64,000 bases of DNA from Dermatophilaceae bacterium Soc4.6 (GTDB taxonomy: Bacteria > Actinomycetota > Actinomycetes > Actinomycetales > Dermatophilaceae), in assembly GCA_039889245.1 (NCBI GenBank), contig JAZGVH010000002.1, forward strand, positions 2,666,001-2,730,000. Reading direction: 5' to 3'. Positions 44,208-51,844 of the stretch are shown here, piece by piece. The stretch's first letter is position 1; every line of letters begins with the position of its first letter. The notes beneath the pieces were generated by a model that saw only the letters and a program-made list of their open reading frames with translations, was not told where the DNA came from and ran no database searches. Made by a program: the position numbers and the translations under genes.

Positions 44208-44945
44208 ATGAACAAGGCCCAGGCCAAGACCCAGAAGCTCCAGCGACCCGACGGCTCCGCTCCGCGGGTGCTCGTGGTGGACGACGAGCAGAACCTCACG
44301 GAGCTGCTCGGGATGGCGCTGCGCTACGAGGGCTGGGAGGTCAAGTCGGCCGCGAACGGCATGGGCGCCGTGCGCGCCGCCCGCGAGTTCGACCCCGACG
44401 TCGTGGCGCTGGACATGATGCTGCCCGACATGGACGGCCTCGAGGTCCTGCGCCGGATGCGCGAGCACAACGACCGCATCCCGGTCCTCTTCCTCACCGC
44501 GAAGGACGCCGTCGAGGACCGCATCGCCGGCCTCACGGCCGGTGGCGACGACTACGTCACGAAGCCGTTCAGCCTCGAGGAGGTCGTCGCCCGTCTGCGT
44601 GGGCTGATGCGCCGCACGGCGATCCTCGCGGCCGACGACAACGAGTCGATGCTCGTCGTCGGCGACCTCACGCTCGACGAGGACAGCCACGAGGTGATGC
44701 GCGGCGCCGACAACATCACCCTCACCGCGACCGAGTTCGAGCTGCTGCGCTACCTCATGCGCAACCCCAAGCGGGTGCTGTCCAAGGCCCAGATCCTCGA
44801 CCGGGTCTGGAACTACGACTTCGGCGGCCAGGCCAACGTCGTCGAGCTCTACATCTCCTACCTGCGCAAGAAGATCGACGCCGGGCGAGAGCCGATGATC
44901 CACACGATGCGAGGCGTGGGGTATGTCCTCAAGCCCACCGTCTGA
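44208..44945 (+). CDS. OmpR/PhoB-type response regulator
   Basis: A 245-residue regulator. Receiver domain: VLVVDDEQNLTELL, phosphoacceptor Asp in VVALDMMLPDMDGLEVL, Thr in VLFLTAKD, Lys in YVTKPFSLEE. C-terminal winged helix: LTATEFELLRYLMRNPKRVLSKAQILDRVWNYDFGGQANVVELYISYLRKKID region. It resembles the actinobacterial TcrA/TrcR-type regulators. AGGA precedes ATG 44208. The kinase gene starts inside its 3' end (23-base overlap), and three 11-bp repeats upstream may be its own sites. Confidence 0.93.
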   Translation: MNKAQAKTQKLQRPDGSAPRVLVVDDEQNLTELLGMALRYEGWEVKSAANGMGAVRAAREFDPDVVALDMMLPDMDGLEVLRRMREHNDRIPVLFLTAKDAVEDRIAGLTAGGDDYVTKPFSLEEVVARLRGLMRRTAILAADDNESMLVVGDLTLDEDSHEVMRGADNITLTATEFELLRYLMRNPKRVLSKAQILDRVWNYDFGGQANVVELYISYLRKKIDAGREPMIHTMRGVGYVLKPTV

Positions 44946-46608
44946 GGCAGGCTCCGGCCCTCGCCGGTTCTTCTTCTCGGGACGCCAGGGCTCATCGGCT
45001 CCGCCAGTGGCGCCAGTGGCGCCAGTGGCGCCAGTGGCGCCAGTGGCGCCAGTGGCGCCGAGGGCGGTCGGTGACCCCGCGGCATACGGGCTGCCGGGAG
45101 GGCCTGCACCGGACGAGCCGGTGCCACCCGTGGCGGCCGGGCGGCTGCCCCGGGCCGCACAGCCGAGCGCGTGGACCCTGCGGGCCAAGCTCGTCGTCGC
45201 CATCGTCGCCCTCTTCACTGTCGTCACGCTCGCGACCGGCGCGGCCTCGGTCTTCTTCCTGCGCGGTTTCCTCTACTCCCAGATGGACGACCAGCTGAAC
45301 CGCTCGCTGGCCGACGGACGCCTGCCGGGCGGCCCGAGCGGCACCTGCCAGACCAGCGACAGCGAGTTCCGCGGGCCGGGCGACCAAGGGCTGTCGGCCT
45401 TCCAGGCGCTCGACCAGAGCGTCGTGCTCGGCTGCGCCTCCGGCTCGGGCAACCAGCGCGTGGTCCTCAGCTCGACCCAGCTCGACGAGATCTTCGTCGC
45501 CGGCTTTCGTCAGCCCACCGACGTCGACCTCGGCGGCGCCATCGGCACCTACCGCCTCGTCGCCTCACCGGCGCAGCTGACCAACCGCAGCACGGGCGTC
45601 TCGGTGCCGGGCACCGCCGTCGTCGGCCTGCCCGTCGCCTCCATCCAGCGCATCGTCGGCAAGGCGACCGCCGTCGCCCTCGGCGGTGTGCTCGGCGGCC
45701 TGCTCGTCGTCGCGGCGCTCGGCACGCTCATCGTGCGCCGGAGCCTGCGCCCGCTGGACCGGGTCGCCGCCACCGCGACGCGCGTCGCTCACCTCCCGCT
45801 CGACCGCGGGCAGGTGGCCCTGGCCGAGCGGGTCGGGCCGATGGACACCGACGAGCGCACCGAGGTCGGCAAGGTGGGCGCCGCCCTCAACGAGATGCTC
45901 GACCACGTCGACGAGGCCCTGCAGGCGCGGCAGGAGAGCGAGCAGCGGGTGCGGCAGTTCGTCGCCGACGCGAGCCACGAGCTGCGCACTCCGCTGGCCT
46001 CCATCCGCGGCTATGCCGAGCTGACCCGCAAGGAGCCCGAGCCGGTGCCCGTCTCGGTCGCTCACGCGATCGGGCGCATCGAGTCTGAGGGCAAGCGGAT
46101 GAGCTCGCTGGTCGAGGACCTCCTGCTGCTCGCCCGGCTCGACGCCGGCCGGCCGCTCGAGACCGACACCGTCGACCTGACCGAGATGCTGATCAACGCC
46201 GTCAGCGACGCCCACGCCGCCAGCCCCGCGCACGTCTGGCAGCTCGACCTGCCCGACGAGCCGATCGAGGTGCGCGGAGACAGCGCCCGCCTGCACCAGA
46301 TCGTCGCCAACCTGCTGGCCAACGCCCGCACCCACACCGACGACGGCACGGTGGTGCGCACGAGCCTCGCGCAGGAGGTTGATCGCGTGCGGATCTCTGT
46401 GCACGACAACGGCCCTGGCGTGCCGCCGGCCCTGCAGGACAAGGTCTTCGCGCGGTTCGCCCGCGGCGACACCTCGCGCAACCGCTCAGGCGGCAGCACC
46501 GGCCTCGGCCTGTCGATCGTCGCCGCCGTCGCCGCCGCCCACGGCGGCACGGTCGAGATGGACAGCCGCCCGGGGGACACGCGCTTCAGCGTGCTGCTGC
46601 CCGCCTGA
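44923..46608 (+). CDS. Sensor histidine kinase with VAP-repeat N-terminus
   Basis: A 561-residue membrane kinase partnered with the preceding regulator. The N-terminal cytoplasmic ~80 residues include a Val-Ala-Pro repeat; TM1 is KLVVAIVALFTVVTLATGAA (~88-107), followed by a ~140-residue extracytoplasmic domain with two Cys, TM2 (ATAVALGGVLGGLLVVAALG) and HAMP. HisKA: FVADASHELRTPLASIRGYAE (His ~353). HATPase: N-box NLLANARTHT, G1 DNGPGVP, G2 STGLGLSIV. ATG 44923 overlaps the regulator gene. Confidence 0.92.
   Translation: MSSSPPSEAGSGPRRFFFSGRQGSSAPPVAPVAPVAPVAPVAPVAPRAVGDPAAYGLPGGPAPDEPVPPVAAGRLPRAAQPSAWTLRAKLVVAIVALFTVVTLATGAASVFFLRGFLYSQMDDQLNRSLADGRLPGGPSGTCQTSDSEFRGPGDQGLSAFQALDQSVVLGCASGSGNQRVVLSSTQLDEIFVAGFRQPTDVDLGGAIGTYRLVASPAQLTNRSTGVSVPGTAVVGLPVASIQRIVGKATAVALGGVLGGLLVVAALGTLIVRRSLRPLDRVAATATRVAHLPLDRGQVALAERVGPMDTDERTEVGKVGAALNEMLDHVDEALQARQESEQRVRQFVADASHELRTPLASIRGYAELTRKEPEPVPVSVAHAIGRIESEGKRMSSLVEDLLLLARLDAGRPLETDTVDLTEMLINAVSDAHAASPAHVWQLDLPDEPIEVRGDSARLHQIVANLLANARTHTDDGTVVRTSLAQEVDRVRISVHDNGPGVPPALQDKVFARFARGDTSRNRSGGSTGLGLSIVAAVAAAHGGTVEMDSRPGDTRFSVLLPA
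45003..45056 (+). repeat. Six 9-bp tandem repeats (VAP codons)
   Basis: Six exact copies of GCCAGTGGC lie inside the kinase gene and encode its Val-Ala-Pro repeat. Being a multiple of three, copy-number change would alter linker length without a frameshift. Confidence 0.8.
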
Positions 46609-46689
46609 CGCCAACCCGCAGGCATTGCGTCCGCGTCCCGGAGGGTTCTAGCCCACGACGACGCGGACGCAGGGGTGGTGGCGTCAGGC
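46603..46689. terminator. Nested inverted repeats, bidirectional terminator
   Basis: GCCTGACGCCA (46603) pairs with TGGCGTCAGGC (46679), and inside it TGCGTCCGCGTC (46626) pairs with GACGCGGACGCA (46660). The structure spans the gap between the kinase stop (46608) and the convergent ligase stop (46684), overlapping both gene ends, and would terminate in both directions. Confidence 0.6.
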
Positions 46690-47750
46690 TCCCCCGGCGA
46701 TCGCCCCGTGCTCGTCGCGCAGCTGACGCTTGAGGATCTTGCCGCTGGGGTTCTTGGGCAGCGCGTCGGCGATGACGACGTACTTCGGCGTCTTGTAGCC
46801 GGCGAGCACCGAGCGGGCGTGGTCGATCACCTCGTCCGAGGTCAGCGTCACCCCGGGCCTGGGCACGACGACGGCGGTGACCGCCTCGATCCAGCGGGGG
46901 TGGCTGACCGCGAAGACGGCGACCTCGGCGACGCCGGGCAGGGAGTAGATCGCCTCCTCGACCTCGCGGCTGGCGACGTTCTCTCCGCCGGTCTTGATCA
47001 TGTCCTTCTTGCGGTCGACGACGTAGAGCCGCCCCTCGTCGTCGACGTAGCCGAGGTCGCCCGAGTGGAACCACCCACCCCGGAAGGCCTCGGCGGTCTT
47101 CGCGTCGTCGCGGTAGTAGCCGATCGTCGCGTGCGGTGAGCGGTGCACGATCTCCCCGACCGTGCCCGCGGGCACCGGTCGGTCGTCGTCGTCGACGATG
47201 CGGGTCTCGACGTTGAGCGCTGCCCGCCCGGCCGACCCGGCGTGCGAGAGCTGCTCGTCGGGCCGCAGGATCGTCGCCAGCGGCGCCATCTCGGTCTGGC
47301 CGTAGAAGTTCCACAGCTGCAGCTGGGGCAACCGGCGCAGGATCTCGTGCAGCACCTCGACCGGCATCGCGGCCGCGCCGTAGTAGCCCTTCCGCAGCGA
47401 CGACAGGTCGGCGGCGTCGAAGTCGGGGTGGCGCAGCAGCCCGATCCACACCGTCGGTGGGGCGAAGAACTTCGTCACCTTGTGCTGCGCGATCGCCCGC
47501 AGGATCGTCGCCGGGTCAGGCCCGGGCAGCAGGATGCTCGTCGCCCCGAGGTAGACGTCGACGCCGAGGAAGCAGTCGAGCTGGGCGCAGTGGTACATCG
47601 GCAGCGTGTGCAGCTCGACGTCGTCGCCGCTCATCCCGCCGTCGACCGCGCACGAGACGTACTGCCACATCAGGGCCCGGCTCGTCAGCAGCGCACCCTT
47701 GGGCCGCGACTCGGTGCCGGAGGTGAACATCATGCGTACGGGGTCGTCGA
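46684..47750 (-). pseudogene. Acyl-CoA synthetase (AMP-binding), N-terminus missing
   Basis: About 355 residues of an ANL-superfamily acyl-CoA ligase: P-loop FTSGTESRPKGALLT, A5 motif NFYGQTEMAP, A7/hinge GWFHSGDLGYVDDEGRLYVVDRKKD and the C-terminal catalytic Lys region NPSGKILKRQL. The ~150 residues that normally precede the P-loop are absent; the frame instead continues into antisense hydrolase sequence beyond the joint at ~47750. It would not fold as a complete enzyme. It converges on the kinase gene. Confidence 0.8.
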
Positions 47751-48012
47751 CGACGACAGCCCGCACCTCGAGATCGCCTCTGCCCGTGCAGAGTTCGCCT
47801 TCGGTCACGCCGACAACGACGGCTCGATGCCGCCCGAGGCGGTCGCCACCCTCGGCGAGACGATCGCCGCAAGCGGCCTCACCGCCCTCAACGAGGTGTA
47901 TGAAGGCGCCGCCCACGGCTACTCGATGGCCGACACCTCGATGTACGACGCCGCCGCCGCGGAGCGCAGCTTCGTGACACTGGAAGCCCTCTTCGCCCGC
48001 ACCCTGCGGTGA
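47749..48012 (+). pseudogene. 3' half of the split dienelactone hydrolase gene
   Basis: Encodes the C-terminal ~87 residues of a dienelactone hydrolase: DSPHLEIASARAEFAFGHA, catalytic Asp in GHADNDGSMPP, catalytic His in EGAAHGYSMAD, and the final helix [15 protein letters not shown]. No start codon or promoter of its own; upstream DNA is antisense to the acyl-CoA ligase. It matches the missing portion of the fragment at 43281-43756. Confidence 0.85.
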
Positions 48013-48086
48013 GGGCTGCGCGCCGGTTTTTCCGGTCGTCCCAAGATCGCCGCGGTCTCAACGCGCGGCATACGGCACAGACCTGT

Positions 48087-48092
48087 TAGTCT
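48087..48092 (+). promoter_or_regulatory. Probable -10 box (TAGTCT) of the cold-shock gene
   Basis: TAGTCT lies ~170 bp before the cold-shock ORF, giving the long leader usual for csp genes. The same hexamer precedes tRNA-Arg (51193-51198) and mntA (53916-53921, minus strand). No good -35 is visible. Confidence 0.35.
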
Positions 48093-48130
48093 TCCCGCGG
48101 TTGCAGTTCATTCCTCGCACGTCGAAGACC

Positions 48131-48158
48131 GGCCCGCCACTCGCGGGCCTTTTTTTTG
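48131..48158 (+). terminator. Intrinsic terminator within the csp leader (possible attenuator)
   Basis: GGCCCGC, loop CACTC, GCGGGCC followed by eight T residues: the only classical T-tract terminator in the window. It lies ~119 bp after the hydrolase fragment stop and ~105 bp before the cold-shock start, downstream of the proposed csp promoter. It may end upstream transcription or act as a temperature-sensitive attenuator. Confidence 0.75.
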
Positions 48159-48262
48159 GTGGGTTACCAGCACGAGCTCGCTCGCTGCTGTGGGACCGAG
48201 TTGCAGCTGGGTCAGCACACAGAGGGTTGGCCCATCGCTCACACGAAAGAGATACACATCCC

Positions 48263-48466
48263 ATGGCACAAGGCACCGTGAAGTGGTTCAACGCTGAGAA
48301 GGGCTTCGGCTTCATCGCCCAGGACGGCGGCGGCCCGGACGTGTTCGTCCACTACTCCGCCATCGAGACCAACGGTTACCGTTCGCTCGACGAGGCCCAG
48401 CGCGTCGAGTTCGAGGTCACCCAGGGCCCCAAGGGCCCCCAGGCCGAGAAGGTCCGCGCGGTCTGA
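48263..48466 (+). CDS. Cold-shock protein, CspA family
   Basis: A 67-residue OB-fold RNA chaperone with RNP1 (KGFGFIAQD) and RNP2 (VFVHYSAI). It binds single-stranded RNA and prevents secondary structure at low temperature or during growth. AAAGAGAT lies upstream of ATG 48263. It has a long leader with a terminator-like hairpin and a strong terminator downstream, so it is a single-gene transcript. Confidence 0.95.
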   Translation: MAQGTVKWFNAEKGFGFIAQDGGGPDVFVHYSAIETNGYRSLDEAQRVEFEVTQGPKGPQAEKVRAV

Positions 48467-48514
48467 GACCACGCGGTCGATCCTGTGAAGGATCACCCCT
48501 GACATGACGTCAGC

Positions 48515-48547
48515 GACGCCCCCCGACCCATTGGGTCGGGGGGCGTC
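48515..48547 (+). terminator. Terminator of the cold-shock gene
   Basis: GACGCCCCCCGACCCA is followed after one base by its exact reverse complement, making a stem of about 14 bp with a small loop, 49 bp after the csp stop. Confidence 0.75.
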
Positions 48548-48559
48548 GTCGTGCCGCAC

Positions 48560-48835
48560 CCATGGGGTCGGGGTGTGGTCAGCGTGTAGCGCCCTTCGCT
48601 GCCGTAGCCGGAGTAGCCCGTCCGGAGCGACTCGTCCTGCCCGGCACCCTGCACCGTGACGGAGGAGGGGCCGGCCGCGAGCGGCACCGACGAGGCGCCG
48701 AGGTTGAGGCGCCGAGGTTGCCGCCGGGGTGGCCGAGACGGTGAGGGTGCCACCCGGGTGGTTGACGCGGAAGGCGCCGAGATCCGTGCTGCTGGCGATG
48801 ACGTCGCCCTGCTCGGCCGGGCCGAAGGTCGACGC
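48560..48835 (-). pseudogene. Remnant of a secreted zinc metalloprotease C-terminus
   Basis: Two minus-strand frames carry protein-like sequence: GDVIASSTDLGAFRVNHPGG plus TLTVSATPAA (about 48720-48820), then, after a frame change and deletion, LNLGASSVPLAAGPSSVTVQ and QDESLRTGYSGYGSEGRYTL (about 48575-48700). These resemble the non-catalytic C-terminal region of secreted reprolysin-like proteases. No catalytic HExxH remains. Confidence 0.45.
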
Positions 48836-48898
48836 AGAGCCGTCGGTGCCGGACGAGCGCCTTCGGCCAGATCTTCCTCACGCACCGGGCCACGCAGG

Positions 48899-48931
48899 GA
48901 GCGCCCGACCCCATGAGGGGATCGGGCGCTC
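48899..48931 (-). terminator. Terminator of pckG
   Basis: GAGCGCCCGA and CCCC pair across an ATGA loop with GGGG and TCGGGCGCTC, a 14-bp stem with one bulged A, 43 bp beyond the pckG stop in its direction of transcription. Confidence 0.7.
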
Positions 48932-48973
48932 GTACCGGCCGGTGCATCGGCCGGGGGGAAGGGCCTGCGGTGG

Positions 48974-50830
48974 TCAGAGCACCCCGAGGCGGCTCTTGAG
49001 GCCGTCGAGCTCGACCTGGAGCTGGGTCGGGAGGTCGTCACCGAACTTGGCGAACCACTCCTCGATCTGCGGGATCTCGGCCTTCCACTCGTCCTCGTCG
49101 ACCGCGAGGGCGGCGGTGATGGCCTCCGGCGTCATGTCCAGCCCCTCCACGTCGAGCGACTCGGGGGTGGGGACGTGACCGATGGCGGTCTCGACCGCGG
49201 CCGCCTTGCCCTCCATGCGCTCGATGGCCCACTTGAGGACGCGAGCGTTCTCGCCGAAGCCCGGCCACAGGAACCCGCCCTCCTCGTCCCGACGGAACCA
49301 GTTGACGTAGAAGATCTTCGGCAGCTTGGTCGCGTCGGCGTCCTTGCCGAGGTTGACCCAGTGCTGGAAGTAGTCGCCGGCGTTGTAGCCGATGAAGGGC
49401 AGCATGGCCATGGGGTCGCGACGCACCACGCCGACCGCGCCGGTGGCGGCGGCCGTCGTCTCGGACGAGAGGGTGGCGCCCATGAAGGTGCCGTGGATCC
49501 AGTCGCGGGACTCGGTCACGAGCGGCACCGTCGTCTTGCGACGACCGCCGAAGAAGATGGCCGAGATCGGCACGCCGTTGGGGTCGTCGTACTCGTCGGC
49601 GAGGATGGGGCACTGCTCGATCGGCGTGCAGTAGCGGCTGTTGGCGTGGCTGCTCGGCTCGTCGGAGTGGGGCGTCCAGGGCTCGCCCTTCCACGAGGTG
49701 GCGTGGTCGGGCATGTTCTCCAGGCCCTCCCACCAGACGTCGCCGTCGGGGGTGAGGGCGACGTTGGTGAAGACGGAGTTGCCCTTGGCGATGGTGCGCA
49801 TCGCGTTGGGGTTGGTGTGCTCGTTGGTGCCGGGGGCGACGCCGAAGAAGCCGAACTCGGGGTTGACGGCATACAGGCGGCCGTCCTTGCCGAAGCGCAT
49901 CCAGGCGATGTCGTCGCCGAGGGTCTCGACCTTCCAGCCCGGGATGGTCGGCGCGAGCATCGCGAGGTTGGTCTTGCCGCAGGCGCTCGGGAAGGCGGCG
50001 GCGACGAAGTAGGTCTGCTGCTCGGGCGAGGTGAGCTTGAGGATGAGCATGTGCTCGGCCAGCCAGCCGTCGTCGCGGGCCATGACCGAGGCGATGCGCA
50101 GGGCGTAGCACTTCTTGCCGAGCAGGGCGTTGCCGCCGTAGCCCGAGCCGAAGGACCAGATCATGCGCTCCTCGGGGAACTGCACGATGTACTTCGTGTC
50201 GTTGCACGGCCACGAGACGTCGGCCTGGCCCGGCTGCAGCGGGGCGCCGAGGGAGTGCAGGGCCGGCACGTAGTCGGCCTCGAGCTCCTCGATGCGGCGC
50301 AGCACGTTGACACCGGTGCGGGCCATGACGCGCATCGACACGACGACGTACTCGCTGTCGGTGATCTCGACGCCGAACATGGGGGCGTCGGCGTTGAGGT
50401 GACCCATGACGAAGGGCACGACATACATGGTGCGGCCGGTCATGCAGCCGGCGTAGAGCCCGCGCATGAGGGTCTTCATCTCGTCGGGCTGCATCCAGTT
50501 GTTGGTGGGGCCGCAGTCCTTCTCGTCGACCGAGCAGATGTAGGTGCGGTCCTCGACGCGGGCGACGTCGGTGGGGTCGGACGCGGCGTGGAACGAGTTG
50601 GGCTTGATGCTCTCGTTGAGCCGGGTGAAGGTGCCGGCGGCGACGAGCTTGTCGGTCAGGCGGGTCCACTCCTGCTGCGACCCGGTGACCCACACGACGT
50701 CGTCGGGGGTGGTCAGGGCAGCGACCTCGTCGACCCAGGCCTGCAGCCGGGCGTGGGTGGTGCCGCCGGCGGGCTTGTCGGTCTCGGCGGTCTCGGTGGT
50801 CGTGCTCGTGTTGCCGGTGTCGGTCGTCAT
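48974..50830 (-). CDS. pckG: Phosphoenolpyruvate carboxykinase (GTP)
   Basis: A 618-residue GTP-dependent PEPCK, which interconverts oxaloacetate and PEP (gluconeogenesis/anaplerosis). The GTP P-loop with the hyper-reactive cysteine is [13 protein letters not shown]; the substrate region [21 protein letters not shown] and metal ligands near LGDDIAWM are intact. The length is normal. ATG 50830 follows AAAGGGA at 13 bases. A ~30-residue Thr-rich leader precedes the conserved start. It is a single gene with a terminator at 48899. Confidence 0.96.
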   Translation of the reverse strand: MTTDTGNTSTTTETAETDKPAGGTTHARLQAWVDEVAALTTPDDVVWVTGSQQEWTRLTDKLVAAGTFTRLNESIKPNSFHAASDPTDVARVEDRTYICSVDEKDCGPTNNWMQPDEMKTLMRGLYAGCMTGRTMYVVPFVMGHLNADAPMFGVEITDSEYVVVSMRVMARTGVNVLRRIEELEADYVPALHSLGAPLQPGQADVSWPCNDTKYIVQFPEERMIWSFGSGYGGNALLGKKCYALRIASVMARDDGWLAEHMLILKLTSPEQQTYFVAAAFPSACGKTNLAMLAPTIPGWKVETLGDDIAWMRFGKDGRLYAVNPEFGFFGVAPGTNEHTNPNAMRTIAKGNSVFTNVALTPDGDVWWEGLENMPDHATSWKGEPWTPHSDEPSSHANSRYCTPIEQCPILADEYDDPNGVPISAIFFGGRRKTTVPLVTESRDWIHGTFMGATLSSETTAAATGAVGVVRRDPMAMLPFIGYNAGDYFQHWVNLGKDADATKLPKIFYVNWFRRDEEGGFLWPGFGENARVLKWAIERMEGKAAAVETAIGHVPTPESLDVEGLDMTPEAITAALAVDEDEWKAEIPQIEEWFAKFGDDLPTQLQVELDGLKSRLGVL

Positions 50831-51243
50831 CGCAGTGTGCCGTTCCCTTTCGCCCCGGACGCCGTCGGCGTCGGGCCTGCTCCGTTGTCGCGGTCGCGGC
50901 GCCCGGGGGTGGAGTGTCCACATCGTGGGCGCCGATCCGGTCAAGGTACGCCCGCGCCGACCGCTGGCGAGGGGACAGAGGGACTCCTCACTCGTGAATC
51001 AAGTCACAACCGCCGTGTGGTCGAGGGATGACAACGTTGACCAGCAAGAAGTTGCAGAAAGACGGCGAAAACCGTTGCTAGTAGCGGGTCGTGGGGCGAC
51101 GGGGCCGCCTGCCGTCGGCGGCCACCCCGTGCGTATGCCGGGTGCCGGCTCGGCGTGTCGAAACCGATTTCGCTGCAGCCGGGCGCTCCGGGTAGTCTTA
51201 CCCGTCGTTGCCCTGGACGTTGTCGGGGGTGGCGAGATCACCA
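50831..51243. other. Intergenic region with pckG and tRNA-Arg promoters
   Basis: No gene is supported in these 413 bp. TAGTCT at 51193-51198 is a likely -10 box for tRNA-Arg, 45 bp upstream of the tRNA. A CAACGTTG palindrome lies near 51032 in the part upstream of pckG. Confidence 0.4.
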
Positions 51244-51316
51244 GCGCCCGTAGCTCAACGGATAGAGCATCTGACTACGGATCAGAAGGTTGGGGGTTCG
51301 AATCCCTCCGGGCGCA
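51244..51316 (+). tRNA. tRNA-Arg(ACG)
   Basis: A 73-base tRNA: acceptor GCGCCCG/CGGGCGC, D-arm TAGCTCAACGGATAGAGC, anticodon loop CTACGGA (anticodon ACG), T-arm GGTTCGAATCC and discriminator A; CCA is not encoded. Its 3' half is the left attachment site of the second integrative element. Confidence 0.95.
51275..51316 (+). other. attL: tRNA-Arg 3' half
   Basis: From CTACGGATCAG to the tRNA end, matching 61778-61819 with one mismatch (ccctCcgggc against ccctTcgggc). The recombination core is probably the 33 bp identical in both. Confidence 0.75.
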
Positions 51317-51340
51317 CTCTGTGTTGAGACAGACCTGTGG

Positions 51341-51372
51341 GGCCCTGACCAGCGGAAACGCTGATCAGGGCC
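51341..51372 (+). terminator. Terminator hairpin after tRNA-Arg
   Basis: GGCCCTGACCAGCG, loop GAAA, CGCTGATCAGGGCC: a 13-14 bp stem with one A-C mismatch. The homologous copy at 61844-61875 has loop GAGA and a compensatory change (CGCTGG), evidence that the structure is under selection. Confidence 0.65.
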
Positions 51373-51413
51373 TTACTCGTTCGCCGGGTCCGGTGGGGTC
51401 GTCGGAGGGGCTC

Positions 51414-51434
51414 TGGGCCCAAGAATGGGCCCAA
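51414..51434 (+). repeat. Integrase arm sites, left end (TGGGCCCAA x2)
   Basis: TGGGCCCAA occurs at 51414 and 51426, 12 bp apart. A matching pair with the same spacing is near the right end of the element (61607, 61619). Such arm-type repeats are bound by the N-terminal domain of tyrosine integrases. Confidence 0.55.
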
Positions 51435-51526
51435 CAATGGAGACCGGGGTGCTCCGGACGGGTGGGGAGACTGGTGGTGTGCCCTCGGGTGTCCACTGGA
51501 CGGGCCTCCCGGGGCGTAAAACAGGT

Positions 51527-51844
51527 ATGGAGACCTTCACCGCCGACCGCCGACCCTTCGACCTCTTCACCGACCGATCCGCCGACCCGACCCCGCTGCT
51601 GCCGCTGCTCCTGACGCTGACCGAGGTCGCGGCGCACCTGCGCTGCACCCGCCGCTCCGTCGAGCGGCAGGTCGCCGGCGGCCACCTGCACGTCGTCCAC
51701 GTCGGGCGCGCCGTCCGGGTCGAGCGGCGCGAGCTCGACCGCTACCTCGCCGCCCTACGCGACCTCGAGCTGGGCGGCGCTGCGCTCGGTGGCGCTGCCA
51801 TGGGCGGCGTCCGGGGCGGCGCGGGTGGTGGCGATGCCGGGTAG
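51527..51844 (+). CDS. xis: Excisionase-like HTH protein of the tRNA-Arg island
   Basis: A 105-residue protein with an HTH_17 domain (LTLTEVAAHLRCTRRSVERQVAGGHLHVVHVGRAVRVERRELDRYLA) flanked by a short acidic N-terminus and a Gly/Ala-rich tail. It should direct excision of the island with the adjacent integrase, whose start overlaps its end by 11 bases. ATG 51527 has a weak ribosome site (ACAGG). Confidence 0.8.
   Translation: METFTADRRPFDLFTDRSADPTPLLPLLLTLTEVAAHLRCTRRSVERQVAGGHLHVVHVGRAVRVERRELDRYLAALRDLELGGAALGGAAMGGVRGGAGGGDAG

Larger units (their letters stand above)
43281..47750. other. Apparent ~4.5 kb inverted segment splitting a hydrolase gene
   Basis: Turning round the DNA between about 43281 and 47749 would rejoin the two halves of the dienelactone hydrolase in frame (GGGLVT then DDDSPHLE) on one strand. 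The other joint would put the truncated glycosyltransferase and the truncated acyl-CoA ligase head to head, both lacking their 5' parts, so a deletion accompanied the inversion. The far joint carries GTCGTCGACGACGAC, and GTCGACGA also occurs near the other (43256), a possible microhomology. An assembly artefact is the main alternative. Confidence 0.6.

Noticed and set aside
47143-47748. Upstream extension of the hydrolase 3' fragment as one fused protein
   Set aside because: This part is antisense to the acyl-CoA ligase and has shadow composition; it is open only by chance.
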